A DNA stretch of 64,000 bases from Prevotella sp. oral taxon 475 (GCF_018127805.1 NZ_CP072334.1:1714001-1778000); one strand, 5' to 3'; counted from the stretch's first letter, positions 35,967 through 44,694 are shown. Program-made: numbers and translations. The notes: generated by a model from the letters alone, not told the origin.

Positions 35967-37754
35967 CTAAATCTCACTTAGCTCCAACCAGCGAAGACTT
36001 TTCTCGTCGAGTTCGGCCTTGAGGGCAGAGAGGCGGATACTTTTCTCGGTGAGTTGGTCGACGCTGAGTTCGCCGCTGCACAAGAGCGTTTCTATCTGGG
36101 TTTGCTCGGTTTCGAGGGCGGCAATCTCTCGGTCCAACCGCTCGAACTCTGTTTTTTCTTTGTAGGTGAGCTTACGGCGTGTGTCGCTTCGAGGCGTTGT
36201 GCGGGTGTTTTTCTCAGCCGGGGCCGGGGTCGGGGTCGGCTTCGTTACGTCCTGTGGTTGCAGCAGACTCCAGGCTCTGAACTGTGTGTAGTTTCCCGGA
36301 AAGTCTTGCACCTGACCGTCGCCATGAAAAACGAGCAGATGATCTACGACTTTGTCCATGAAGTAGCGGTCGTGACTCACGATGATGACGCAACCGGGAA
36401 AGTCTTGCAGGTATTCTTCGAGCACCTGTAGGGTTTTGATGTCGAGGTCGTTGGTGGGTTCGTCGAGCACTAAGAAATTGGGGTTGCGCATGAGCACCGT
36501 GCAGAGGTGGAGCTTGCGCCGCTCGCCGCCGCTGAGTTTGTAGACGTAGCTGTGCTGTTCTTCGGGCGTGAAGAGGAAGTGCTGAAGAAACTGCGAGGCC
36601 GTGAGATGCCGACCGCCGCCGAGGTCGATGTATTCGGCGATGTCGGCAACGACGTCGATCACTTTTTTCTGCTCGTCGAACTTCAATCCTTCTTGCGAGA
36701 AATAACCAAAACGCACGGTCTCACCGATGTCGAATCGCCCGTTGTCGGGTTGCACCTCGCCCAGGAGCATCTTGACAAAGGTGGACTTACCGGTGCCGTT
36801 GTTGCCCACGATGCCCATCTTCTCGAAGCGGGCGAAGTTGTAGTAGAAGTCGCGCAGGATGACTTTTTCGGCCGACCAGGCTTTGGAGACGTACTGACAC
36901 TCGAAGATTTTCGAACCGATGTAGACGTTCTTGCTCTTGAGGCGCACCTGCCGTTCCTCGATGCGTTGCCGGGCTTTGGCCTCGAGTTCGTAGAAAGCTT
37001 CCTCGCGGTAGCGGGCCTTGTGTCCGCGGGCCTGGGGCTGACGGCGCATCCAGTCGAGTTCGCGGCGATAGAGATTGTTGGCGTGTTGGAGTTCGGCTCG
37101 GCGGTTATCCATCCGCTCCTGCCGCTTTTCGAGATAATAGGCGTAGTTGCCTTGATAGGTGAAGAGCGACTGGGCGTCGAGCTCGATGATGAGATTGCAG
37201 ACGCGGTCGAGGAAATAGCGGTCGTGCGTCACCATGAGCAATGTCTTGTTGCCACGGGAGAGAAAGCCTTCAAGCCACTCGATCATTTCGAGGTCGAGGT
37301 GATTGGTGGGCTCGTCGAGGATGAGGAAGTCGGGGTCGGTGATGAGTGTGTTAGCCAGTGCTACGCGTTTTTGCTGTCCGCCGCTGAGCTGGTCCATCGG
37401 CTGGTTGAGGTCGGTAATTTTCAGTTGCGTGAGAATCTGTTTCGCCTTCAGTATTTTCTCTTCGTCGCCTTGATGATTGAAACAGGCCTCGAGCACGGTT
37501 TCGCGCTCGTCGAACCGAGGCGACTGAACCAGACAGGCCACCCGCAGTCCGTTGCGATAGACCATCTCGCCTCCGTCTCGCCCCTCCTCGCCCATGAGGA
37601 TGGAGAGCAAGGTGGACTTGCCTGTTCCATTCTGCGCAATAAGGCCCACACGTTGCCCTTCAGCAATGGAGAAGGAGATGTTTTCGAAAAGCACTTTCGC
37701 GCCGAACCGCTTGGTGAGGTTCTGCACGTCGAGAACCGGTTTCGGATGAGCCAT
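35967..37754 (-). CDS. ABC-F family ATPase (Uup-like)
   Basis: A 595-aa soluble protein with two ABC domains and no membrane segment. Walker A motifs are AQNGTGKST (about residue 41) and GNNGTGKST (about 320), with signatures LSGGQQKR and LSGGERRK and Walker B LILDEPTNHLD and LVLDEPTNDLD. The linker between the domains is rich in Arg/Lys/Glu, and a C-terminal coiled coil (KLTYKEKTEFERLDREIAAL) matches the Uup group. ABC-F proteins act on ribosomes or, for Uup, on branched DNA intermediates and ribosome assembly. The start is 3 bp after the engB stop, so the two form an operon. Confidence 0.92.
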   Translation of the reverse strand: MAHPKPVLDVQNLTKRFGAKVLFENISFSIAEGQRVGLIAQNGTGKSTLLSILMGEEGRDGGEMVYRNGLRVACLVQSPRFDERETVLEACFNHQGDEEKILKAKQILTQLKITDLNQPMDQLSGGQQKRVALANTLITDPDFLILDEPTNHLDLEMIEWLEGFLSRGNKTLLMVTHDRYFLDRVCNLIIELDAQSLFTYQGNYAYYLEKRQERMDNRRAELQHANNLYRRELDWMRRQPQARGHKARYREEAFYELEAKARQRIEERQVRLKSKNVYIGSKIFECQYVSKAWSAEKVILRDFYYNFARFEKMGIVGNNGTGKSTFVKMLLGEVQPDNGRFDIGETVRFGYFSQEGLKFDEQKKVIDVVADIAEYIDLGGGRHLTASQFLQHFLFTPEEQHSYVYKLSGGERRKLHLCTVLMRNPNFLVLDEPTNDLDIKTLQVLEEYLQDFPGCVIIVSHDRYFMDKVVDHLLVFHGDGQVQDFPGNYTQFRAWSLLQPQDVTKPTPTPAPAEKNTRTTPRSDTRRKLTYKEKTEFERLDREIAALETEQTQIETLLCSGELSVDQLTEKSIRLSALKAELDEKSLRWLELSEI

Positions 37755-37757
37755 ACG

Positions 37758-38363
37758 CTACTCTGCCTCCAATCGTTGGTTCACATCGTCGATATAGGCA
37801 AGGAGATCTTCTCGACCCGTCTTCTTCTCGGCACTCGTGATGAAATAGGGCGGCAGCTCCTCCCACACATCTTCAAGCTGTTTCATCCACTGCTCAGCAT
37901 TCTGACGCGCCTTCACCGGTCCAAGTTTGTCGGCTTTGGTAAAGACGATGGCGAAGGGCACGCCGCTCTCACCGAGCCAGTTAATAAACTCGCGGTCGAT
38001 TTTCTGCTGCTCGTGCCGGATGTCGATCAGAACAAAGAGATTGACCAACTGCTTGCGCTGCAGGATATAACCCGAAATCATCTGCTGCAACTGTTTCTGC
38101 ACCGACTTCGACCGACGGGCGAATCCATATCCGGGCAGGTCTACTAAATACCAGGCATCATTAATGAGAAAATGATTGATGAGCAGCGTTTTTCCCGGTG
38201 TAGAAGAAGTCTTGGCCAGTCCCTTATGCTGGCAGAGCATGTTGATGAGGCTCGATTTACCCACGTTCGACCGCCCGATGAAGGCGTATTCGGCTTTGTT
38301 GTCCTTCGGGCACATGCTCACCAAAGGGGCCGATAGCACAAAAGCTGATTTCTTGATCTCCAT
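37758..38363 (-). CDS. engB: ribosome biogenesis GTPase EngB (YsxC/YihA)
   Basis: A 201-aa TRAFAC GTPase required for large-subunit assembly. G1 [11 protein letters not shown]2 TPGKT, G3 DLPGYG and G4 FTKADK are all present. The start [13 protein letters not shown] was chosen because it gives the usual length of about 200; about 80 more in-frame codons upstream cross the promoter and an oppositely oriented gene. It precedes the ABC-F gene by 3 bp. Confidence 0.95.
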   Translation of the reverse strand: MEIKKSAFVLSAPLVSMCPKDNKAEYAFIGRSNVGKSSLINMLCQHKGLAKTSSTPGKTLLINHFLINDAWYLVDLPGYGFARRSKSVQKQLQQMISGYILQRKQLVNLFVLIDIRHEQQKIDREFINWLGESGVPFAIVFTKADKLGPVKARQNAEQWMKQLEDVWEELPPYFITSAEKKTGREDLLAYIDDVNQRLEAE

Positions 38364-38386
38364 TATATCGTCCTTATTTGATGGCT

Positions 38387-38425
38387 GCAAAGGTAGAGAA
38401 AAAAAACATTTTTCCCTACCTTTGC
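38387..38425. promoter_or_regulatory. symmetric divergent promoter region, engB and FeoB-associated gene
   Basis: GCAAAGGTAG (38387-38396) and CTACCTTTGC (38416-38425) form a perfect 10-bp inverted repeat. Each arm is a -7 element (TACCTTTG) for the gene on its own side: engB at 38363 and the Cys-rich protein at 38451. An A-run and a T-run fill the space between. No separate -33 boxes are evident. Confidence 0.6.
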
Positions 38426-38450
38426 CCGCATATAACAAAGAGACAAAGCT

Positions 38451-38657
38451 ATGACACAATATATTCTTATTGCTCTCATCCTTGTGGCAGCTCTGGGTTA
38501 CGTTGCCCGGCAGGTCTATCGTGCCTTCTCGCATGGCGGCGATCCTTGTCACGGCTGTTCGGGATGCACCATGCACCAACAATTGAAGGATCGCAAGGAC
38601 AAGACTTGCCAAGAGAAGACCTTAAACAAAAAAGAAAAGATTGTTCAACACTCTTAA
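38451..38657 (+). CDS. FeoB-associated Cys-rich membrane protein
   Basis: A 68-aa protein with one N-terminal helix ([20 protein letters not shown]) and a clustered cysteine motif (CHGCSGC, residues about 33-39), the pattern of the FeoB-associated Cys-rich family. These small proteins usually accompany the ferrous iron transporter FeoB, but no feoA or feoB is visible nearby. The basic C-terminal tail is variable. The stop codon lies within the first unit of a 23-bp repeat array, so the 3' end and the array share bases. Confidence 0.82.
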   Translation: MTQYILIALILVAALGYVARQVYRAFSHGGDPCHGCSGCTMHQQLKDRKDKTCQEKTLNKKEKIVQHS

Positions 38658-38723
38658 GCAAGAGTGTTGAACACTTTTAAGCAAGGGTGTTGAACACTCT
38701 TAAGCAATGGTGTTGGACACCTT
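38641..38723. repeat. 23-bp direct-repeat array, 4 units, with hairpin
   Basis: Units begin near 38641, 38664, 38687 and 38710. Each carries a short dyad around GTGTTGAACAC. The first two units together form a perfect 13-bp stem (38643-38655 with 38660-38672) followed by ACTTTT, usable as a terminator for the Cys-rich gene. In the last copy the outer A-T pair of AGTGTTGAACACT has become G-C (GGTGTTGGACACC), keeping the symmetry. Confidence 0.9.
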
Positions 38724-38732
38724 TGAATAGAT

Positions 38733-39491
38733 CTACTGGTCGGGATTGGCCACAAAGCCGCGGTATTCGGGCACCAATCCGTTCATAATCACTTCGTAGC
38801 TTTTCTCCTCCAGGGCTTTGATGTTGAACGGTCCCTGACCCATCGGTTGAATGGGGGCGTGGATGGTAAGGGTGAGCCGATGCCAACGCACCCATTTCAG
38901 ATCACGTGTGCGGGGCATCACGTCGAACGAGCCATTGATGGTGAGCGGAACGATGGGCAGTTGCAGTTCGTCGGCTAACATGAAAGCACCACGCTTGAAC
39001 AAACCAAGATGACCGGTGAACGTGCGCGCTCCCTCGGGAAATACGACCAGCGACATTCCATCGTGTAGCGTGTTTCGAGCTTGTTCGATGGTTTTCTTCA
39101 CCTTTGCCGTACTGCGTCTGTCTACAAAAATGTGATGCGCTGCCTGGCAGGCCATCCCAATAAGAGGCACACGACGCAACTGATGTTTCATCATCCATTT
39201 GAAGTTGCGTCCCAAGAATCCGTAAATCATAAAGATATCGAAGGCTCCCTGATGATTACTCGCGAAAACATACGATTGCCCCGGACGCAGATGCTCGCGC
39301 CCTTCTACCTTAATGGGCAATAGAAGAATGCGAATGATGAGCCACGACCAACACTTGCCGGGATAGTATCCCCAGAAATGTCCGTTGCCCAACAGGCACC
39401 CCACTGTGGTAACCAGAGCCGTGAGCAATGTGCTTACGGCTATCACCGGAAGGGCTACGATAAGCTGATAAATGCGGTAGAGAATGTTCAT
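38733..39491 (-). CDS. plsC: 1-acyl-sn-glycerol-3-phosphate acyltransferase
   Basis: A 252-aa membrane-bound acyltransferase (PlsC). N-terminal hydrophobic segments occur at about 5-50. The acyltransferase motif I is NHQGAFD and motif III VVFPEGARTF, with IFVDRRS as motif II. It makes phosphatidic acid from lysophosphatidic acid for phospholipid synthesis, at the inner membrane. It is the last gene of a minus-strand run and lies beyond a low-complexity stretch of about 170 bp that separates it from the phosphoesterase gene. Confidence 0.9.
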   Translation of the reverse strand: MNILYRIYQLIVALPVIAVSTLLTALVTTVGCLLGNGHFWGYYPGKCWSWLIIRILLLPIKVEGREHLRPGQSYVFASNHQGAFDIFMIYGFLGRNFKWMMKHQLRRVPLIGMACQAAHHIFVDRRSTAKVKKTIEQARNTLHDGMSLVVFPEGARTFTGHLGLFKRGAFMLADELQLPIVPLTINGSFDVMPRTRDLKWVRWHRLTLTIHAPIQPMGQGPFNIKALEEKSYEVIMNGLVPEYRGFVANPDQ

Positions 39492-39500
39492 TGTGTTTTA

Positions 39501-39660
39501 GTTGACGAGGTGATGAGGTGACAAGGTGATAAGTTGACAAGGAAGTTACTCTGTTGGTAGAGGAAATTAAACCTTACTACTTATTTATTCCTTCCTACTT
39601 ACTTCTTCCTACTTTCCTACTTACTACTTACTTCTTTACTTCTTACTTCTTTACTACTTC
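39501..39660. repeat. low-complexity repeats between plsC and phosphoesterase
   Basis: 39501-39546 is a degenerate array of 8-9-mers (GTGATGAG, GTGACAAG, GTGATAAG). From about 39572 into the stop codon of the phosphoesterase gene is a pyrimidine-rich array of short CTTACT/CTTCCTA units. Both look like slippage-prone DNA. No gene is present. Confidence 0.85.
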
Positions 39661-40827
39661 CTACTTCCTTCTCAACGTGATAACCACCACCTCTGGCGGA
39701 ACACCAAAGCGGAAAGGTACAAGGCCGCCGATACCCGACGAGACGAAGAGCAAACGACCATTTTCGGTATAAAGTCCCTTATCCTCGGGATAAGCGAAAC
39801 GAGTGGGACGCAAACCCAAAAGACTGACTTGCCCGCCATGTGTGTGTCCGCTCAAGGTGAGTTGCACGTCCGATTGCGGAAGGATGCTTCTGCGCCAAGC
39901 CGACGGGTCGTGCTGCAAGAGCACCACATAAGCAGAAGGCAAAATTCCGGCCAGCGTTTTCTTTAAGTTGGCCCGCGAAGGGAAAGGCGGTCGACCGTCG
40001 TTCTCCTCACCGGCAATGACGATAGAATCCCCTCCCCGACGTATCACACGGTGCTCGTTGAGCAGCAAATCCCAACCCATCTGCCGCTGATACTTCTTCA
40101 TCTGCCGCTCGTTGGCCGCCTTCACCGCATCGGGCGCATCGATATACATGCTGTAATCATGATTGCCCAACACCGAGAACACCCCATCCCTGGCCTTCAA
40201 TCCACTGAAGAGCCCCCGCAACGGAGCCACCTCCGAGGGTTGAATGTTCTGCAAGTCGCCCGTGAACACAATGGCATCGGCTCGCTGGGCGTTGATGCTG
40301 TCGACCACTCGCTCCAACAAATGTCGCCTCCCTCCTAAGAAGCTACCCACATGAGCATCGCTCCACTGCACGATTCGATAACCATCGAAAGCCTTAGGAA
40401 GTTGCTCCGACCCTATTTCTATCCGATTGACTACCAATTGTCTCTCGCCAAACATCCATCCATAGACCGAGATTCCGCTCCACAACAAGGCTAAAATCCA
40501 TCCTGTGCATTGGCCCCATCGAGTTGCGCTTCCATGCCATCTACTCAACAACCGCCCCACAACCGTGCACACCATATACAGGAACCGCGGAACGACAAAC
40601 ACGCTCAACCCAATCAAATAAGCATCGAGCAGGGTTCGATTGTCAGGAATAAAATTCTTGGTCATGCCCAACAGAAGAGTAAACAAAGCCCATACGCCTG
40701 TCACTCCCCAACGCAAGAGACGCACACCGGGGTGCACCGTCTTTCGGAACTTCCGGTTGCGATACTCGACGTACAGATCGGGCAGAACAATAAGTAACAA
40801 TAGCAATAGGAGGATTCTTGAAATCAT
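39661..40827 (-). CDS. membrane-anchored metallophosphoesterase
   Basis: A 388-aa protein with about four N-terminal hydrophobic helices (to about residue 140) and a calcineurin-like phosphoesterase domain. Metal-site motifs are QWSDAHVGS (usual D-x-H), VFTGDLQN, VLGNHDYS and LSGHTHGGQ. This is the YkuE-like family; the substrate may be a phospholipid or lipid A intermediate such as UDP-diacylglucosamine, but sequence does not settle it. It is translated in series with the MetH activation-domain gene 32 bp upstream. Confidence 0.85.
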   Translation of the reverse strand: MISRILLLLLLLIVLPDLYVEYRNRKFRKTVHPGVRLLRWGVTGVWALFTLLLGMTKNFIPDNRTLLDAYLIGLSVFVVPRFLYMVCTVVGRLLSRWHGSATRWGQCTGWILALLWSGISVYGWMFGERQLVVNRIEIGSEQLPKAFDGYRIVQWSDAHVGSFLGGRRHLLERVVDSINAQRADAIVFTGDLQNIQPSEVAPLRGLFSGLKARDGVFSVLGNHDYSMYIDAPDAVKAANERQMKKYQRQMGWDLLLNEHRVIRRGGDSIVIAGEENDGRPPFPSRANLKKTLAGILPSAYVVLLQHDPSAWRRSILPQSDVQLTLSGHTHGGQVSLLGLRPTRFAYPEDKGLYTENGRLLFVSSGIGGLVPFRFGVPPEVVVITLRRK

Positions 40828-40859
40828 CTTTTCTTAAAGGATAAGGGGAGTGAGAAAAA

Positions 40860-41657
40860 CTAAGAATGAATAAAGCAGCGCATCAGATTCAGCGGTACGC
40901 CGCGCCTGGAAGCATAGTCGGCCAACTGGTCTTCGCCAATAGTTCCCAGGTCGAAATACTTCGATTGCGGGTGTGAGAACATCAATCCCGATACACTTGC
41001 GTGGGGCTGCATCATTCCTGTCTGCGTGAGATGAATACCTATCGACGACATACCGATGAGCTGGTTGAGAATGAAATTGACGCTGGTGTCGGGCAAAGAG
41101 GGATAACCAATGGCCGGCCGAATGCCTTGATAGCGTTCGTGGTGCAGATCTTCGGGTGTCAATTGCTCATCAGGTGCATAGCCCCAATAAGTTTTCCGCA
41201 CCTCTTCGTGCATTTTTTCAGCCGTACCCTCGGCCAAACGCTCGGCCAAGACCTTCGCCATCATTTGCAGATAGTCGTCAGATTTATAGTCGGTTTCCAT
41301 CGCCGCATCCACTGTAGTGGCAAATGCCCCCACTCTATCTTTGATGCCGCTTGAGACGGGCCGTATGAAATCGGCCAGACAAAGGTTAGGAGCACCATTC
41401 TCTCTGACTCGTTGCTGACGTAGCAAAGGCAGTCTGACCTCACCGATAAGCAGATCGTCGCCATCGCTATTGGCATCAAAAAGCTCGAAGACCGCATGCG
41501 TATGATACTTGCCCTCCCACTCATTCAGCATCGTTTCGGCATCTACGCGCAACTTCTCCTTCTCTTCCGTCGGCTTTCCATTCATTCCCCACGTATGGAA
41601 GAAGTACAACCAATTGATGTAAGGGCGTATATCACTTATCTGATACTTCAGTTTCAT
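40860..41657 (-). CDS. free-standing MetH reactivation domain protein
   Basis: A 265-aa protein corresponding to the C-terminal, S-adenosylmethionine-binding activation domain of cobalamin-dependent methionine synthase. Marker segments are IRPYINWLYFFHTWGMNGKP, RPAIGYPSLPD and SVSGLMFSHPQSKYF. In most bacteria this domain is the last about 330 residues of MetH; here it stands alone, with no MetH catalytic part before it. It would reductively methylate oxidised cob(II)alamin on a MetH encoded elsewhere. It lies 11 bp downstream of pyrC in a minus-strand operon. Confidence 0.85.
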   Translation of the reverse strand: MKLKYQISDIRPYINWLYFFHTWGMNGKPTEEKEKLRVDAETMLNEWEGKYHTHAVFELFDANSDGDDLLIGEVRLPLLRQQRVRENGAPNLCLADFIRPVSSGIKDRVGAFATTVDAAMETDYKSDDYLQMMAKVLAERLAEGTAEKMHEEVRKTYWGYAPDEQLTPEDLHHERYQGIRPAIGYPSLPDTSVNFILNQLIGMSSIGIHLTQTGMMQPHASVSGLMFSHPQSKYFDLGTIGEDQLADYASRRGVPLNLMRCFIHS

Positions 41658-41668
41658 CTTCGAATTGT

Positions 41669-42994
41669 CTACCTGAACACGATTTCTTCTCCGCGATAAT
41701 CGTCGTCGAATCGTCCGTTTTCGTCGAGCAGAAGATGACCGTTACAAAAGGTATAGACCACCTTCCATCGATATTCATGCCCTTGCATAGGGCTCCATTT
41801 ACACTTACTCTGAATCACGTCTTCAGTAACCGTCCAAGGCTCTCCTCTTCTGACGATGGCAATGTCCGCCTGATAGCCCTTTCGTAGAAAGCCTCTGCGT
41901 CGCACTTCGAATAGCTGCGCAGGGTGATGACACATCAATTCGACCAAGCGTTCCAGGCTCAACACACCCTCATCCACCAGTTCGAGCATCGTGACAAGCG
42001 AAAACTGCACCATCGGCATGCCCGAAGCCGCCTTTGCACAGCCGCCTTTCTTATCTTCAAGCAGGTGAGGTGCGTGGTCGGTTCCTATCAAAGTGATGCG
42101 TCCATCGGTCAAGGCAGCTCGCAAGGCATCACGATCGGCTCGGCGTTTGATGGCAGGATTGCATTTGATTTGCGTTCCGAGACGGGCGTAATCCTCTTCC
42201 GAGAAATAGAGATGGGGCACAACCGCCTCTGCCGTGATGTGTTCGTCCGATCCAAAAAACTCAAGTTCGCGCGCTGTAGTGAGATGGGCCACGTGTAGAC
42301 GGGCACCATACCGGCGAGCCAACTCCACCGCTAAAGCCGTGGAACGCCAGCAAGCCTCCTCGCTTCTGATCTGCGGATGCAATGTCACGGCAGGATCTTC
42401 GCCATACAGTTGTTTCGCTTCCGCCATGTTGCAGTTGATGATAGACGTGTCTTCACAATGCGTCATGATGGGGAGCGAGGCGTTTTTGAAGATTTTCTCC
42501 AGCACCTCTCGCCGGTCTACCAGCATGTTTCCCGTGCTCGACCCCATAAAAAGCTTAATGCCAGGAACGCGATGCGGATCGAGTTGAGCCAATAAATCAG
42601 TGTTGTTATTGGTAGCTCCGAAAAAGAAACTGTAGTTAACCCGACTGCTCTTCCTGCCCAACTTCAACTTCTCTTCCCACGCTTCCAGCGTTGTGGTCTG
42701 TGGATGGGTGTTGGGCATTTCGAAGAACGAGGTCACGCCACCATAAGCCGCAGCTCTACTTTCGCTATCGATATCGGCCTTATGGGTGAGTCCCGGTTCC
42801 CGAAAATGTACGTGGTCGTCTATCACACCAGGCAGAATGACATCCCCCGTGGCATCTACTCTTTTATCGTAGCAGTCACGGGGGATGTCGTTTCCTTCGA
42901 TCACGTTGGCGATACGACTATCTTCAATGATGACAGACCCCTTAAAAGCTCTGCCCTCGTTTACAATCGTACCGCCGAAAATCAACGTTTTCAT
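41669..42994 (-). CDS. pyrC: dihydroorotase
   Basis: A 441-aa amidohydrolase that closes carbamoyl-aspartate to dihydroorotate in pyrimidine synthesis. Metal-binding motif PGVIDDHVHFREPGLTHK, the later His in IMTHCED and VAHLTT, and the catalytic Asp in IGTDHAPHLLEDKKGG are present, as in class I dihydroorotases. The start overlaps the stop of the DUF4369 gene (ATGA), so the two are translationally coupled. Confidence 0.92.
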   Translation of the reverse strand: MKTLIFGGTIVNEGRAFKGSVIIEDSRIANVIEGNDIPRDCYDKRVDATGDVILPGVIDDHVHFREPGLTHKADIDSESRAAAYGGVTSFFEMPNTHPQTTTLEAWEEKLKLGRKSSRVNYSFFFGATNNNTDLLAQLDPHRVPGIKLFMGSSTGNMLVDRREVLEKIFKNASLPIMTHCEDTSIINCNMAEAKQLYGEDPAVTLHPQIRSEEACWRSTALAVELARRYGARLHVAHLTTARELEFFGSDEHITAEAVVPHLYFSEEDYARLGTQIKCNPAIKRRADRDALRAALTDGRITLIGTDHAPHLLEDKKGGCAKAASGMPMVQFSLVTMLELVDEGVLSLERLVELMCHHPAQLFEVRRRGFLRKGYQADIAIVRRGEPWTVTEDVIQSKCKWSPMQGHEYRWKVVYTFCNGHLLLDENGRFDDDYRGEEIVFR

Positions 42995-43791
42995 TGTTTA
43001 TCGGGTTTAGCCAAGTCGTTCGGGGTGGGTGCCGGTGCAGCGTTGACAGATGTAGCGGGAGCCGTTGTGCCTGTTTGTGTAGGCAAGGGCACCTCTTTCA
43101 TACCGTTCATAATCTGCTGATTCTCTTGTGCTTTCTCGTAATAGTCGCGCACATAAGAATCGTTCTTAAACTTATCGGTGGCCTTACTCATTATATCCTC
43201 TATCCATGGAGTAAGCTCGGGATATTCATAGCCTATCGTTACCATGAAAAACACACCGGGACCGAGCACGTTATCGAAGTTCTCGATGATGAACGAGGTG
43301 ACGAGCTGATCTTCCTGGCCCGACAGTCGCACGGCTTCGGCCCTGAGTTTTGCGCTCACCACCTCCATGTTACTGCCGTTCATAATGGCCTGATCGTGTT
43401 TGTGTATCAGCTCTTGTTCCTGGTTTTTAAGCTGATTGTATTTACTGAAAAATTTAAAAAGCTTGTCGTTGAGCGGCGTTCCCGAAACGATTTGCTGCGC
43501 ATCGTCGAGCTTCACCTGGATGTCTCCGCTTTCGAGCACCAATGGAAGCACACTGTCGTCGTCTCGAAAGATGTTGGCAATGCGCACAGAGTCTAACGAG
43601 CCCGAAAATCCAAACTTGCCGTGCACCACGTCACAAGAGTCTATATTCTTAAATTCATTGTCTTTCAGCACCTTCAGATAAAGCTTACTGCCATCCAGCG
43701 TCGAAATATTCGACGTGCCTTCTATGTTATAACTGCTTCCGCACGAGGCGAGAACAACCACCGAGAGCAATGCGTAGAGAACTTTGTTCAT
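42991..43791 (-). CDS. DUF4369 lipoprotein
   Basis: A 266-aa lipoprotein (MNKVLYALLSVVVLASCGSS, Cys about 17). The first 100 residues match DUF4369 (EGTSNISTLDGSKLYLKVLKD, then GKFGFSGSL, PLVLESGDIQVKL), a domain that often precedes thioredoxin-like modules; no thioredoxin domain is present here. The C-terminus is Pro/Ala/Thr-rich. A -7 element TATCTTTG lies 27-34 bp upstream (43825-43818, minus). It heads a run through pyrC, the MetH domain, a phosphoesterase and plsC. Start at 43791 preferred to 43806. Confidence 0.8.
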   Translation of the reverse strand: MNKVLYALLSVVVLASCGSSYNIEGTSNISTLDGSKLYLKVLKDNEFKNIDSCDVVHGKFGFSGSLDSVRIANIFRDDDSVLPLVLESGDIQVKLDDAQQIVSGTPLNDKLFKFFSKYNQLKNQEQELIHKHDQAIMNGSNMEVVSAKLRAEAVRLSGQEDQLVTSFIIENFDNVLGPGVFFMVTIGYEYPELTPWIEDIMSKATDKFKNDSYVRDYYEKAQENQQIMNGMKEVPLPTQTGTTAPATSVNAAPAPTPNDLAKPDKQ

Positions 43792-43817
43792 ATAATAGCG
43801 TTTCAAATCTTGTTACA

Positions 43818-43825
43818 CAAAGATA
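43818..43825 (-). promoter_or_regulatory. -7 element for the DUF4369-pyrC operon
   Basis: The minus strand reads TATCTTTG, an exact TAnnTTTG match, about 27 bp upstream of the DUF4369 start. Confidence 0.5.
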
Positions 43826-43945
43826 GTATGTAATGCTCGCGTGAAGAACTTTTTTTATGCTATTTAATTCTAAAACCGAGGTTTTTAGTATTTTTTGAGA
43901 ATGCTTTCTATGCCTCTCCTCAACAAACACAGGGCAGAAAAAACT

Positions 43946-44380
43946 TTACTCATCCCGTTTCATCTCCGAGTCGATGCGATGAGTAGTATAGATTTCGAGT
44001 AGGGCTGCAATGAGTAACAACACCACCCACTTGTTGTAAACATACTCGGCGTAGGTCGTAAAACTGCTGAACAAGGGCCGGAAGCACATATAAGCGGTGT
44101 CTATCATCAGTAGGGCGGACAACAGAAAAAAGATATTGGCCACTGCCTGAATGCGCTTCAAACGCTTCACCACAAAGTTGTTGCCATCATATATTTGCAT
44201 GGACTGCATCGTTGTGAACAACACTGCACCCGCAAAGAAGATCCAACATACCACTTGTTGCCGCCACATAAAGGCGAAACTGCCTGCACCCATCACCATC
44301 AACACGCCGCCGAGGAGAAAAAGTAGACTCTGCCATTTAGTTAATCGTTTCATCATTTGTCTGTATCGGTCGTTCATCAT
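43946..44380 (-). CDS. four-helix membrane protein of unknown function
   Basis: A 144-aa protein with four hydrophobic segments (LLFLLGGVLMVMGAGSFAF, VVCWIFFAGAVLFTT, FFLLSALLMIDTAY, VVLLLIAALLEIY). No family motif is recognised, though such proteins commonly follow the DivIC/FtsB-like gene in Prevotella. It overlaps that gene by 44 bp from ATG 44380; ATG 44356 (MKRLTKWQ) is an alternative start. A role at the division site would be guesswork. Confidence 0.7.
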   Translation of the reverse strand: MMNDRYRQMMKRLTKWQSLLFLLGGVLMVMGAGSFAFMWRQQVVCWIFFAGAVLFTTMQSMQIYDGNNFVVKRLKRIQAVANIFFLLSALLMIDTAYMCFRPLFSSFTTYAEYVYNKWVVLLLIAALLEIYTTHRIDSEMKRDE

Positions 44381-44681
44381 CGCTCAACACGTAGATGTCT
44401 TCATCGTCTGCTTTCATAAAATAACGCTCGCGGGCTATCTTCTCAATGGCCTTCGGGTTGCGCTTGAGTTCGCGTAAGCGTTTGATGTCGGCATCGTTGC
44501 GTTCTTTATATTCTTGAATTTGTTTTTTCAGGTCGCTGATTTGCAGTTGATATTGTACATCGCGCATCAAACTGTTCTCATCTAAAAAGCCGACAATAAG
44601 CACGCCCAAGACGATCACTATCAAATATTTGTAGTGCTCTAAGAAACTGATAAGACGTCCCAACTTATTGTTCATGCTCAT
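44337..44681 (-). CDS. septum formation initiator (FtsB/DivIC-like)
   Basis: A 114-aa bitopic protein: an N-terminal helix (YLIVIVLGVLIVGFL, about 19-33) followed by a coiled coil (DVQYQLQISDLKKQIQEYKERNDAD) and the conserved end NPKAIEKIARERYFMKADDEDIYVL. This is the DivIC/FtsB pattern; such proteins bridge FtsL and FtsQ in the divisome. A -7-like TAAGTTTG lies just upstream on the minus strand (44702-44695). Confidence 0.85.
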   Translation of the reverse strand: MSMNNKLGRLISFLEHYKYLIVIVLGVLIVGFLDENSLMRDVQYQLQISDLKKQIQEYKERNDADIKRLRELKRNPKAIEKIARERYFMKADDEDIYVLSDDERPIQTNDETIN

Positions 44682-44694
44682 GATTTTTCGTGTG

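Noticed and set aside
35423..35970. Open frames of up to about 150 codons across the 41-bp array, giving a Lys/Phe-rich repeating peptide
   Set aside because: The unit length is not a multiple of three and several frames are open at once, which follows from the repeat lacking stop triplets. No start context, signal peptide or domain supports a gene.
36507..38147. A long plus-strand open frame of 546 codons opposite the ABC-F and engB genes
   Set aside because: It mirrors the codon pattern of two well-supported minus-strand genes with intact Walker motifs and has no family match of its own.
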